The translations under genes were made by a program, and so were the position numbers. Of a stretch of DNA of 17,413 bases, positions 7,535 through 16,319 are shown piece by piece. A model generated the notes under the pieces. The model searched no databases, was not told the origin of the DNA, and saw only the letters and a program-made list of their open reading frames with translations. Every line of letters starts with the position of its first letter. The stretch's first letter is position 1. This DNA comes from Dichomitus squalens LYAD-421 SS1 (Eukaryota > Basidiomycota > Agaricomycetes > Polyporales > Polyporaceae), in the NCBI RefSeq assembly GCF_000275845.1, contig NW_006766891.1:312128-329540 (forward strand), written 5' to 3'.

Positions 7535-8730
7535 AGGGCCACCTCCAATGGAACTGCAAGAAGCCCTTGTGAAGCCAGCAGGCAGCTGCCTCCACCACCA
7601 CCCCGCCCAACCCCACTCCATCCTTGAACTCTTCGATCTCGGGAAAACTGATCGCTCTCCGTTCGCAGATCAAGGAGCTCAGCGATCATATTGCCGCTGT
7701 CAGTCTCACCAAGGAGAAGGAGGGTTTTTAATCCGAGTCACACTGGATGCTGCGTGTGTGGGCTCGTGTACCAATAGTTGCTATGCTGTACTGGGATCGT
7801 CCTTAATGTATGAAGTCGACCATGCAGGTCAACACTTCCACATCCCCATATGACTGAGCGGCAAGCAGCGGAGCAAGGAGTTGGTGGCCATGGTCGATTC
7901 TGGTGCCACCACAAAGTTCTTCCATAGACAATTTGTGGCACAAAACCAGGTCACAACAAGGAAGCTGGCGAAGCCTATTTCTCAGTACAACATCAACAGA
8001 TTGGAAAATCGAGATGGCACAATCACTGAGGTGGCCGTTCTCACCATGGTGATCGACGACCAAGAGGAAGAGGTCGCATTTGTCGTTATGGACATCAGAG
8101 AGGAGGATATGATCATCGGGCTGGACTGGCTGTGCAAACATGACCCGGAGATAGACTGGAAATGTGGTTCGCTGCACCTATTGTGATGCCCTGACACCCG
8201 CCTGGCGACACACAAGGCACCCAAACCAGTGGAGACTGAGGCGTGTGATATGGGGGTACAGCCTACGGTGCGTACAAGGTCTCCATAGGTAAGGAAAATG
8301 CGAACAGCAGGGCACGTCTGCGGTACGATTATGGTCAACGAGGTAGAGGATGAGCCTCTCGTACCTTCAGCTGAAGAGGAATGGGACGGCATCGAACAGT
8401 CTCTCATTGACGCCTGGCACAAAGGTCAAACACTTTGTGGTGCACCTCAGCTCTTTGTTTCGGCAAATCACACATACTCACAGCAACTTGCTGAGCAGGA
8501 GTACGCCAAACGTGAGGTCCAGGCTGTCAATGAGATGGTCCTGTCGGAGTACTGAGAGCACATGCACGTATTCTCTAAGGAGGCGGCGGACCAACTGCCA
8601 GAACATCGTCCCTACGACTATGCCATTGAGCTGGTCCTAGGCACGCAGACCTTCCACATCAGGCTCTACCCGTTGTCGCCCAGTGAGCAAGTCGAGCTTG
8701 ACAAGTTCCTTCAGAAGAATCTGGCCAAGG
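7535..8730 (+). pseudogene. Gypsy element 2: protease and reverse transcriptase start, truncated
   Basis: One plus-strand frame from about 7800 to 8730 is recognisable despite four in-frame stops: TGA 7851, TGA 8184, TAG 8286 and TGA 8553. The protease has AMVDSGATTKFF (catalytic Asp, near 7890) and then DMIIGLDWLCKHDPEIDW. After a linker comes the hallmark start of reverse transcriptase, VFSKEAADQLPEHRPYDYAIEL, then LYPLSPSEQVELDKFLQ. The frame is cut at 8730 by the hAT element, before any catalytic RT motif. 7535-7735 may contain a trace of the gag N-terminal coiled coil (SQIKELSDHIAAVSL in another frame); the capsid and zinc knuckle are deleted. It differs in sequence from element 1. Confidence 0.75.
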
Positions 8731-8747
8731 TAGCGAATGGCGTGGGT
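8731..8747. repeat. Left terminal inverted repeat of the hAT element
   Basis: TAGCGAATGGCGTGGGT, matching the complement of 15189-15205 at 15 of 17 positions. The upstream 8 bases, GGCCAAGG, belong to the reverse transcriptase remnant. Confidence 0.8.
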
Positions 8748-8893
8748 AAACCCATGGGTATCAAGCTCCATACCCATACCCATACCCAAGAGGTACCCAC
8801 ACCCATATACCCATGGGTTCATGTGGGTATGGGTTCAAGATTTGGGTTACATGGGTATTGTGGGTGTGAGACCCATGCATGGGTTTATGGGTA
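8748..8893. repeat. Left subterminal GGGTAT/ATACCC cluster
   Basis: Many copies of ACCCAT, ATACCC, GGGTAT and ATGGGT in both orientations, for example the run CATACCCATACCCATACCC near 8770. The same words fill the other end of the element. In hAT elements such clusters are the usual transposase-binding sites that define the ends. Confidence 0.65.
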
Positions 8894-8946
8894 AAGATGA
8901 TCTTTGACCAATGTGATAAGTCATTAGCCGAATATGTAACAACGGA

Positions 8947-11900
8947 CTACATAGTAAGAGATGCTGCAATCCTATCCCACCCATCTACAAGCTCTGCTTC
9001 TTCCTCTTCTTCATCCAAGTCAGGCAAGGATGCAGCCTGGTTGAGGTCATCTGCAGAGATAAGGTCAAGGCGGGACCATTCCCCCACACAGAGAAGTGCA
9101 CGAGTTGTCTGTGCACTCAGCCGGTTGCGAATGTGCGAAAGGCACAAGCGCCCCTTGCTGAATACACGTTCGACATCCACAGCAGTAGCTGTATCAAAAA
9201 CATATAGTGTCAGAACATAGACTGACCAGTAGAGGAAAGAGAGACAAGACAGGCACATACTGGGGATAGAGAGGTAATCCCGGCCCATCCGGGAGACAGA
9301 TGGATAGGTTTCTGCATTGTCAGCCCACCATTGAAGGGGGTCATTCACCTTCAGCGTCGGAGTAGTCAGGAAGCGGTCGATTTCACTAAGGACTTCTTCA
9401 GCCACAGTAGAACTCTTCTTGATTGATGGTAGGTGATCGAAAATGTTGGCATCCTAGATAAGAAGCTGAGTGAGTATCCACACCACACCAAAGGTAGAGT
9501 ACATACGTCAGGTACACTGTCCGCAATAATGTCCTCATCAGCTGGCACTGTTGAGGGTTTGTACCTCGAGTTGTACTCCTCGAGGAGCATTTCACGTGCA
9601 TTCTGAATCCACGACGCTGGCCATCCCGCATCCTTGAAGTATTGAAGTTTGTATCGGGGGTGTAGCACTGGAGAGAGGTAATTAATACGAGTGGAATAAG
9701 GATGACGGGATAAGCAGAAATCGCGAGAGACAGAAGAGGATAACTAGAATCCAAATGTAAATCTCCCACCCACGGCCCAGTAGCCACCGTGCGGGTGCCA
9801 GCCGTTGCTCTGCAGGAATAGCCCAAGCGCGAGTGCCTCGCAGCGTTGCCGGACGTGGGCAGGCCGAGCATGCTGCACTGGTCGGATATGTACTGCGGGA
9901 TCACATTGCACTGCTGTGTGATCTGTGATTCTTCGATGAATTGGAGTGCGAGGCCGACTTCAAGGTGCCATTCGATGTGGCCTGTATATGCGTGTACATA
10001 CGTGTCAGAGTGACGGGAGAATCAAGGAGATGGGCGAGGGGGGGACGTGCAGTAGAGAAACCAGGTGCCGGGGTAGTTGGCGATGACGTGGAGCGTAACA
10101 AAGCGGGCTGAGGGCACTTGGACGTTGTCGCCGCGCATCGGGCTCGGCTGGCTCTCGTTCAGCGGCGGTTGAGCGTCAGGTCGTCCGATACGTAGTCCTG
10201 CGAGCACCTAACAAGCTCCATCTTGTGCCTATGCAAGTGGCTGTCTGCGCGCATACATACGTCAGTCTCACGTCTCGCGCACCAGAATGCACAAGGATTC
10301 AAAACGGAGGAGCACGCACAAAGGTTGCTTACCGGCGTCGCCGTTCTTGAGCACGATGTCGAATGTCGTCAGGTGGTCGAGCACGAAGCTCGTCGGGCCG
10401 TATGCACCCGCGATGCTCGCGTTCTGGCCGAGGCTCATCTTGGACATGATCGCGGGCACGAGCGGCGAGTTGTACGTGGTGCCATTGAACATGGCGTGGT
10501 TCGTGCCATCGGCCATCGTGTCGAACGAGACCTTAAGCTCGATCGTGCAGTCGGCTGGATCGCGTGGGATGACGTCGGTGGGCACGAGTGCGAAGTCGTC
10601 GACGTCGTGGTAGGAGAGCGTGTAGTCCGCAGTTAGCGACAGGACGTAGTCGGCGGGATTCTCGTCATGGCCGCACTCCGGGTCGACACCAGCTCTGCCT
10701 CCTGCTGCGCCTTGACGCACTTCCTCTCCCTGCGCGTCCGCTCTGCCTGCTGCTCGATGTCATCGGCGAGCTCCCCAACGTCCTCAAACGCAGCTGGGTG
10801 CGCCCGTGTGGAGATGATGGAGCCCCAGCACCGATTGTATTCCACCTAGAGGGCGGGTGCGGGGGAGTTGCCACCAGATTGAGACGCGCTTGACGAGGAC
10901 CCAGTCGTCGACGCGGACGAGCCAGAGGACGACGAAGAGTCTGACGTGGCAGTCATGGCGGCTGTGTCAATTTCCGTGGTGGTCGTGGTGGTCATGTCAG
11001 TTTCCGTGGTAGTCGTAGTGGTGTCGTCCTGACGCTTGGCCAAGCCTGGGGTTCCGTTCGGGGCTGCGGTAATGGTCGACGAGGCGTGTTCGAAGGGGAT
11101 GGGGTTTTCGAACATGACTGAGTGAGACCGGAGCGATGCATCGGGCTGCGACATGAGAAGGGAGGGAGGGGATAGTGGGAGAGGACCATGGTCAGAGTCG
11201 ATGACGACTCCACCGACTGTCGCGTCTCCCATACAGCGTCGGCCATCTCCACCACCGTCAAGGCAGCGTCGACCTAGGTGAAAGGTCGATTCGCGACGTC
11301 CTCCAAGTGGTGGAGAAGGAGCATGGGTTACGATCCTACACGAAGATCAGAGATAGGCTGCAGCAGGCGTTGGCAACGTCCAAGTTCGCCTCTCGAGTGG
11401 AGGCCAGTGAGGTGTACGGCAGCAACGATGATGTGAACGACGGACTGGGTGCGGAACCAAAATCTGGACGCTCACTGGATCAGTCCCGCGAAGGACGACT
11501 TCAACCATGTGAACCATGGCTGCCCCCGGCTAGCACCCGCACGACACCTTTGGTATGCTGGATGATGATTAATAGGGCTGCGACGGCCTGGAGGAACTCA
11601 CGCACCCGCGACCTAATACGGACCCCGTGCCTCACCCCCAGACCTATCCCCTCATGCAGCAGACATACGTGGCGTTCCAAGGCCAGATACTTGATGATCC
11701 TGTGGCCACCGATGTGGACTGTCGTGCGGAAGCTGATGATGGGAGCGTCCGCCGACGGCGGGGAAGTAGGTATGCGGGCTCATGGGAGAGTATGTGAACG
11801 AGCTGAGGGACGAGTCGGCGTGGTACAGGTGGGTGGACTGGCTGGAGGTGCGGCCCAATCGGATCGAGGAGGAAGAGCGGCGGTGACGGGAGAGGGAGAA

Positions 11901-14900
11901 AGACAAGGATGATTTGTCTTCGTCCTCGCGTTCTGACGGCTCACATACAACGAGTCCCAGCTATTGACGCCGACGCCGCAGAGAACACCGTCATCGTCTG
12001 CAGTGAACATGGACGGGGAGGTGATTGCGTCACCGTCGAGGGCCGGAGTGCCGCCCTGTCTGGCGATGGCTAGGGCATGGAAGGAGCCCAGGTCAGACTC
12101 TCGGGGTGAGGAGCTCCTTGAAGATCAGCATCGTACGTGTGGGGGGCATCGCCGGATATGACGGTCGACATGTGCAGCACGCGGGGAGGTTGATGGAGGA
12201 CATGGCTGCTCGTTTTCGAGCGCAAGAATGTCTGTGGGCGGAGAAGTAAGGAAGAAAACTTACTCATTGCTATACGGTATGTTGCCGACAAATCGCTGAG
12301 CTTGTAGTAGCGATTCAGCGTCTTCTTCGCTATCCCGACGGCGGCCTGTATGGCTTCGTCGAGCGAGTCGTCTCGGGCTTGATTCGTGAGCGTAGTGTCG
12401 AGATGATCCATGGCCGGAATAACCGTTGCGAGGTTTGGGGTACCTCGAGAGAAGAACTCTGTAGCATGCTTGAACACCTAGGAAACAGAACAATTAAGAC
12501 GACAGAAAGGTGAGTGCGGGTTGAGGGCCGTGGGAGTTAGTACACGTAGCACTCGAGCTGACGCCGAACGAACCTTGAGGACCTCACAGAGCTGCTCGAC
12601 CAACCTCCACTCCCTCTTCTTCGGACGGTATGCCCCAAGCCCATAACCCTCCTCCTCGTCAGTCAACTTGTCGATTGGCTTGCGGAAGACCAGCGCCTCA
12701 CTCAGCATATCGTAAGTCGAGTTCCATCGGGTACGAACGTTTCGGGGAAGAAGCCGATCGGGTAGCTTATGCTCAGCAACAACAGCGCGCCACGCTGGAA
12801 GCAACTTAGTGGAGGAGTTGACGATCTTGAAGGATATTTTACGGATCTGGTGGGGCATAGTTGAGTCCACAATGCAACACGGGTGGCACGCAAACTGACC
12901 TTGACCAATGCCACTTTGACAGGGCGCACCTTCGCCTCGAACTCCTCGCGCTGCTCATCTGTGAGTGTAGCGATCTCATCCACCCACTCTGTTTCTGCAT
13001 CCGCATTGCTCTCATCTACGACCTCACTGTCACTTCCCTGTCCTGATCCCTGCTGCGCTTTTTCTTCAATTGCGCGCACCCGTCTTGTCTCTCGCTCCTC
13101 GTCTTCAATGCCCTCTGCAAGTTGAACAAGGTCACGCATGTCTGGGTCCATGATGGTGTCGATATCTTCTGCTTTCACGGCTTTCACGTCGAATTGGCCT
13201 ACAAAGCTGCGCGCGACAAGCTGATTGACATGCGCGAAGCACCGTGTATGGTGGAAGGTGCCCTCAAATTCGGGAAGAATTTCTCTGAGGTGCTCTATCA
13301 TCTTGTCGTTATTTGATGCATTGTCAAGTGTGATGCCCAGGATCTTTGTTTGCAAGGAGTGAGTACTAACATCTTCCTCATGATGTGAAACTAACCTTCT
13401 CTTGAATTCCGAACTCAAGCAGCACGTCATTGAATGTTACGGCCAGATTAATGCCCGTGTGGGACTGCTATGATGTGTTTAGTGAGGGCGCATGTTGTTA
13501 CATTGCGGTACGTACTTTTGCTAGCTCAACGAGGTCCAGTAGCATCCGAAGAGGCTTACCCCTCAGTTCCAGGTGGATAGTTATTGCAACGAAGGAGTGA
13601 TGATTTGGAGACGTCCACGCATCGGTTGCAAAACTAAGCCGGCCTGGATATGACTGTAAAAGACGTGCATCTGTGAGTCTCGATGGTGTTGACTTCCCAA
13701 GTTCTGACCTCGACACTCCTCGTGGTGGTCGTAAGAACAAAAAGGGCAGGACCATTGTGCTACCTGTGTGATGACATGCACTGACCTGCAACATTCTTGC
13801 CAGACGCTTCCGTGTTGCTACAAAAACGACCTTTACATCTCGGGACACCGTTGTGGGCGAGGGTACATAGAAGCCTGGATGCCCGCATTTGACGATCATC
13901 AAGAATCCCCGGTCTTTCAGTGTTGTGAATGGTCGTAGATCCTCAGCGACCCAGCATACTGCCCATGCCCTAGATGGAGGCATGGGCTACTGGTAAGTAA
14001 GCTCATAATGCGACATGAGAACACTTACACGCACCTTGTCTCGGCCTTTGTTAGGAGCCGATGCGAAAACTTCAGCTTGTCAGGATTTTTCTGTTGGAAG
14101 AAGTCTGTGATAGACTTTGATTCCAGCTTTGCTTTCACAACCTTCTCGCGCACGACATCCGCATCTCCCAATTCTATAGCGTGGTCGACCACCTCATCAC
14201 CCCAGCAAGCTCGCGCGTGCTTGAAGAGGTTTCCGCTCGAAGCACGGTCGTGTGTGTCAAGGTACCGGCGTACCTCAGCCTTGCAGCCTTTGGCTGCGCA
14301 GCGGAAGACATGGGACCGCTGGCCGTTCTTGTAACTCACTTCAACATCTGGACGGAAAAACCCGTACACTGGTGAGCGCCATCGCTGCTGTGCGCGTTCT
14401 ATATGTTGACATTAGTGAATGTTACAGACACAGAGAGCAGGTGCCGCAGAACTGCCATTCTCGGAGAAGCACATGAGGTTATGGCTGGCAAGCGGTATGT
14501 GACACGTCATCAAGCCAACAGGGGCTCATGTCGAAAACAGGGCTAATGAATGGACGCACCGAGCTCTGCATCGGAATCCACTTCCACAGACCGAACAGAT
14601 TTGTTTCCCTCTGCACCGCTACCCTCCTCTTCGCTGCTCCCTTCGTGCTCGACGATAGTGAGGCCATCGCGCTCCAAGTCGTGATTGCTGCTCGGAGCGG
14701 GTTTCTTCTTTGAAGGACCAGGCTCTTCGCCATCGGAGCTGCCATCAGAGTCCTTGTCGGAGATGACTGCTCGCTTCCGCTTGCGAGTCTGTTTTGTGCG
14801 AGGAGTCGATCGACGTTGGCCGGCAATTCTCTCAGCTTTCTTCGGCACATTCTTGCCAGTTGTCACTGATGCCTTCTCTTTTCCAGAAGAGGCTTTCGGC

Positions 14901-14902
14901 AT
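8947..14902 (-). CDS. hAT family transposase, 11 exons, 864 codons, intact
   Basis: The enzyme would cut and join the element ends. I read exons at 14902-14560, 14368-14035, 13969-13786, 13653-13516, 13464-13396, 13343-12900, 12846-12574, 12477-12264, 9667-9507, 9453-9261 and 9188-8947. All junctions keep phase and the sum is 2595 nt. Residues 1-114 are a Ser/Lys/Asp/Glu-rich basic tail. A BED-type zinc finger follows (C138, C143, H165, C169). The acidic triad is D298 (FATDAWTS), D363 (ITLDNASNN) and E791 (AVDVERVFS), with RTRWNSTYDML between. The last 80 residues are the hAT dimerisation region (LSHIRNRLSAQTTRALL). The order and length fit a full-length family member. Intron 1 (14559-14369) is the least certain. 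Intron 8 is 2.6 kb, far longer than the others, and holds foreign gene pieces. Confidence 0.85.
9831..10660 (-). pseudogene. Fet3-type ferroxidase (multicopper oxidase), C-terminal half, broken
   Basis: Fet3 oxidises ferrous iron at the cell surface and passes it to the Ftr1 permease. Here only part of the last cupredoxin domain is left. The first exon (about 10660-10333) has DDFALVPTDVIPRDPADC, then DGTNHAMFNGTTYNSPLVP and SFVLDHLTTFDIVLKNGDAG. A second piece near 10245-10170 has HLHRHKMELVR, where the family has HLHGHK, and a one-base loss near 10165 shifts frame. The third has VPSARFVTLHVIANYPGTWFL, then YCHIEWHLEVGLA across an intron (10050-9982). The family's HCHIEWHL is YCHIEWHL here, losing a type-3 copper ligand. 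The first two domains and the membrane anchor are absent. Introns are retained, so genomic DNA rather than a cDNA was captured. It cannot encode a working oxidase. Confidence 0.75.
10661..11260 (-). pseudogene. Unidentified cargo fragment: Ser/Thr-rich segment plus basic helical segment
   Basis: An open minus-strand frame (11232-10846) has a stretch of Thr and then Ser/Gly (TTTTTTETDMTTTTTTEIDT, then SSSSSGSS), like the extracellular stalk of a fungal wall or membrane protein. After a stop at 10848-10846, another frame (about 10845-10690) reads FEDVGELADDIEQQAERTRR, a charged helix. It could be one gene interrupted by a lost intron or frameshift, or two separate pieces. I do not recognise the family and see no signal peptide or membrane segment. 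Confidence 0.35.
11256..12170 (+). pseudogene. Unidentified cargo fragment, plus strand, frame-shifted
   Basis: Coding-like sequence jumps between all three plus frames: RDVLQVVEKEHGLRSYTKIR (near 11300-11360), PHPQTYPLMQQTYVAFQGQI (near 11636-11695), SAWYRWVDWLEVRPNRIEEE (near 11815-11875) and then a Ser/Pro/Arg-rich tail (TPTPQRTPSSSAVNMDGEVI, near 11965-12025). The order and tone suggest one decayed gene, opposite in strand to the ferroxidase piece. I cannot name the family. The frame jumps could be decayed introns or indels. It may also be composed of more than one piece. Confidence 0.3.
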
Positions 14903-14974
14903 CTTGGAATGTAGTAGCAAAGAGAGGGCAGAGCTTGGACGAGGAGAGTGCTAGAGTATTGCAGAAAAGATTTT

Positions 14975-14982
14975 GTATATAC
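14975..14982 (-). promoter_or_regulatory. TATA box of the hAT transposase gene
   Basis: GTATATAC lies about 75 bp upstream of the ATG at 14902, in an otherwise mixed-composition region. That distance is normal for a fungal promoter with a short leader. Confidence 0.45.
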
Positions 14983-15067
14983 ATATTAGTCTAGTTATCT
15001 ACTGTACAGCTGCGCATCACCTCTTCGCCACCTTGATCGGGCCTGAGCGCTCGCCCGCCCAGTGGTC

Positions 15068-15188
15068 AGTATGGGTATTGGGTAATGCGCGGGTTACCGG
15101 ATATGGGTATGGGTTTGGCGCGGGTACCTTCTGTGGCGACCCGCACCCATACCCGCATGGGTATGGGTGGCCAAACCCATGTTCCCTA
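15068..15188. repeat. Right subterminal GGGTAT/ATACCC cluster
   Basis: Repeated GGGTAT, ATGGGT, CGGGTA and ACCCGC words on both strands, matching the composition of the left subterminal block but not its order. They lie just inside the right terminal repeat and upstream of the transposase promoter. Confidence 0.65.
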
Positions 15189-15205
15189 ACCCATGCCATT
15201 CCCTA
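15189..15205. repeat. Right terminal inverted repeat of the hAT element
   Basis: The complement is TAGGGAATGGCATGGGT. Directly outside, GCTGGGAGCTGG resumes the chromodomain end of element 2. Confidence 0.8.
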
Positions 15206-15291
15206 GCTGGGAGCTGGCGAAAAACCTGGTGCACGCCCCTCAGCTGGTCAAGAAATTCCACACCAAGTTCCTTTCAAAGCCCCGATCGTGA
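15206..15291 (+). pseudogene. Gypsy element 2: chromodomain end of pol
   Basis: The frame reads WELAKNLVHAPQLVKKFHTK, then FLSKPRS and a TGA at 15289-15291. This matches the last helix of the chromodomain at the integrase C-terminus of chromoviruses (WE.A..L..A..LV..FH), which directs integration to marked chromatin. It follows the right end of the hAT element directly. The polymerase, RNase H and integrase core that should precede it are missing. Confidence 0.75.
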
Positions 15292-15302
15292 GGACACAAT
15301 CC

Positions 15303-15318
15303 TTTGTAGGGGGATACT
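15303..15318 (+). promoter_or_regulatory. Polypurine tract region of element 2
   Basis: TTTGTAGGGGGATAC lies directly before the TG of the 3' LTR and 11 bases after the pol stop, the position of the plus-strand primer. GTAGGGGGAT is the purine-rich core. Confidence 0.6.
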
Positions 15319-15750
15319 GTCACGAACTGCCCCTATGGGGCTACATTTCCCTTTCGATCCAGACCACAGCCTCGTACATTTCCTTATTGTTCACTACTCG
15401 CTATGGTTTCCCTTTGTCCGCACACAGACAATAGCCCCCCTTGTTTCCCCTTCACTATTGTCCTACGCCCTTGTACTCGGTGCCCATGGCAACACCATTG
15501 TCCCCTTAGCGCCCATTGTTCGTTCCTCATATATAGCTGGATCCCTTGCTACCTGGAGACTCTAGTTTCAACCTCTTGTCTCCAGGTAAGCCATCGTGTA
15601 TTTCGCTCTGTAGATACTTCACTTAATACACTACTTGTCTCCAGTCCTGCCTGTTGAGCTCTGCTCCAGTCTCGCTGTGATCAGAGCCCGTCGGCGCTCC
15701 TGCCTGCCCCACTCGTCTTCCACTTACTTGCTCGACAGTCAGTCGTAACA
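15319..15750 (+). repeat. LTR-X copy 2, 3' LTR of element 2 (432 bp)
   Basis: It runs from TGTCACGAACTG to GTCGTAACA, giving TGT..ACA ends, and is preceded by the polypurine tract and pol stop of element 2. The TATATA box is at about 15530-15535, followed about 20 bp later by the inverted repeat CCTGGAGAC/GTCTCCAGG (15552-15586) and GTAAGCC. The length equals that of copy 1. The five bases outside are AAATT; no partner duplication is found because the 5' side is rearranged. Open frames across this LTR are not taken as genes. Confidence 0.85.
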
Positions 15751-16319
15751 AAATTAGCCTCAACAAATCTCAGCATGCTCTGTGAGCATGAGCACAAGAT
15801 GTGCCATCCTTGGGTACTAGGAAATGATTGGAATATCCCCATACTTGTGCATAAGAGTCTACTTATATAGAATATTCTACAGCATTCAACGCTATGGTGT
15901 ATCTATGCCTCTGCTTGGAGAAATTAGTACTAACATCAGTTGGAAGTAAGAGTGGTTCAAGGCTATCTTGATTCACCTGGAAATTTCTTCAATGCTAGAG
16001 ACTTGACTTCTTAGTAGGTTATTATCATTCTCCCTGCATGTACTCATAACAACAGAGTGCACATTATTTATCAGGAGAACCGACAAATGGCAAGAAAGTG
16101 TCTTACTAGCTTTATAGAATGAGCTGGTCTAGTATTATAAGATTATTTTCTCAAGAGAGAGATGACCAAAAGCGAGCAACCACTAACGATATAGAGACTC
16201 CTCTATGGCAAGATATATGTGCAAGAATATGGAGGTATTCCAACCATTTTCCAATACCTAGAATGGCAAATCTTCTGCTTATGCTCACAGAGCATGCTGA
16301 GATTTGTTGAGGCTAATTT
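15751..16319. mobile_element. Non-coding element with about 110-bp inverted repeats (MITE-like)
   Basis: The first 39 bases from 15751 (AAATTAGCCTCAACAAATCT...) are an exact complement of the last 39 ending at 16319. The match continues imperfectly, at roughly 80%, to about 15860 and 16210. The interior has no convincing reading frame. Each arm contains the small palindrome ATGCTC-TGT-GAGCAT. The left edge coincides with the end of LTR-X copy 2, so element 2 probably inserted inside the left arm and the true terminus may extend further. I saw no clear target duplication at 16320, so the superfamily is unknown. Confidence 0.65.

Larger units (their letters stand above)
9668..12263 (-). other. 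2.6-kb intron 8 of the hAT transposase, carrying cargo DNA
   Basis: The donor is A|GTAAGTTTTC at 12263 and the acceptor is CTCTCCAG ending at 9668, with a likely branch point in TATTAATTACC. Removing it joins TYRIAM to LHPRYKLQYF, the continuous order seen in related hAT proteins. The other introns here are about 50-190 nt, so an original short intron has been filled with about 2.5 kb. The filling contains fragments of several genes in both orientations and no inverted repeats that I could see at its edges. Confidence 0.75.
8731..15205 (-). mobile_element. Complete hAT transposon carrying gene fragments, 6475 bp
   Basis: Both ends carry a 17-bp inverted repeat of consensus TAGSGAATGGCRTGGGT (two mismatches), at 8731-8747 and 15189-15205, each followed inwards by a block rich in GGGTAT/ATACCC words. 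Between them lies one multi-exon hAT transposase gene on the minus strand, with an intact frame. A 2.6-kb intron holds unrelated gene pieces. The expected 8-bp target duplication is absent: GGCCAAGG lies on the left and GCTGGGAG on the right. The flanks belong to different parts of element 2 (RT start and chromodomain end), so a deletion or recombination has removed the sequence next to one end. Confidence 0.85.

Noticed and set aside
7195..7689. Minus-strand frame of 164 codons, with related plus-strand frames at 15167-15565 and 15403-15657
   Set aside because: They lie in LTR-X copies and span LTR borders into unrelated sequence; they recur because the LTR recurs. No family is recognisable.
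8755..8890. Telomere-like CCCATA/GGGTAT repeats
   Set aside because: The words are in mixed orientation, irregular in spacing and match the other end of the hAT element, so they are subterminal transposon repeats and not an interstitial telomere.
10223..10636. Plus-strand frame of 137 codons
   Set aside because: It is antisense to the ferroxidase fragment, whose minus-strand reading has clear family motifs.
13764..13786. Very short (22 nt) intron GTCAGT...CACAG after exon 3 of the hAT gene
   Set aside because: Too short to splice, and it leaves sequence foreign to hAT proteins in frame. The acceptor TTTTACAG at 13654 joins RMLQ to SYPGRLSFATD as in relatives.
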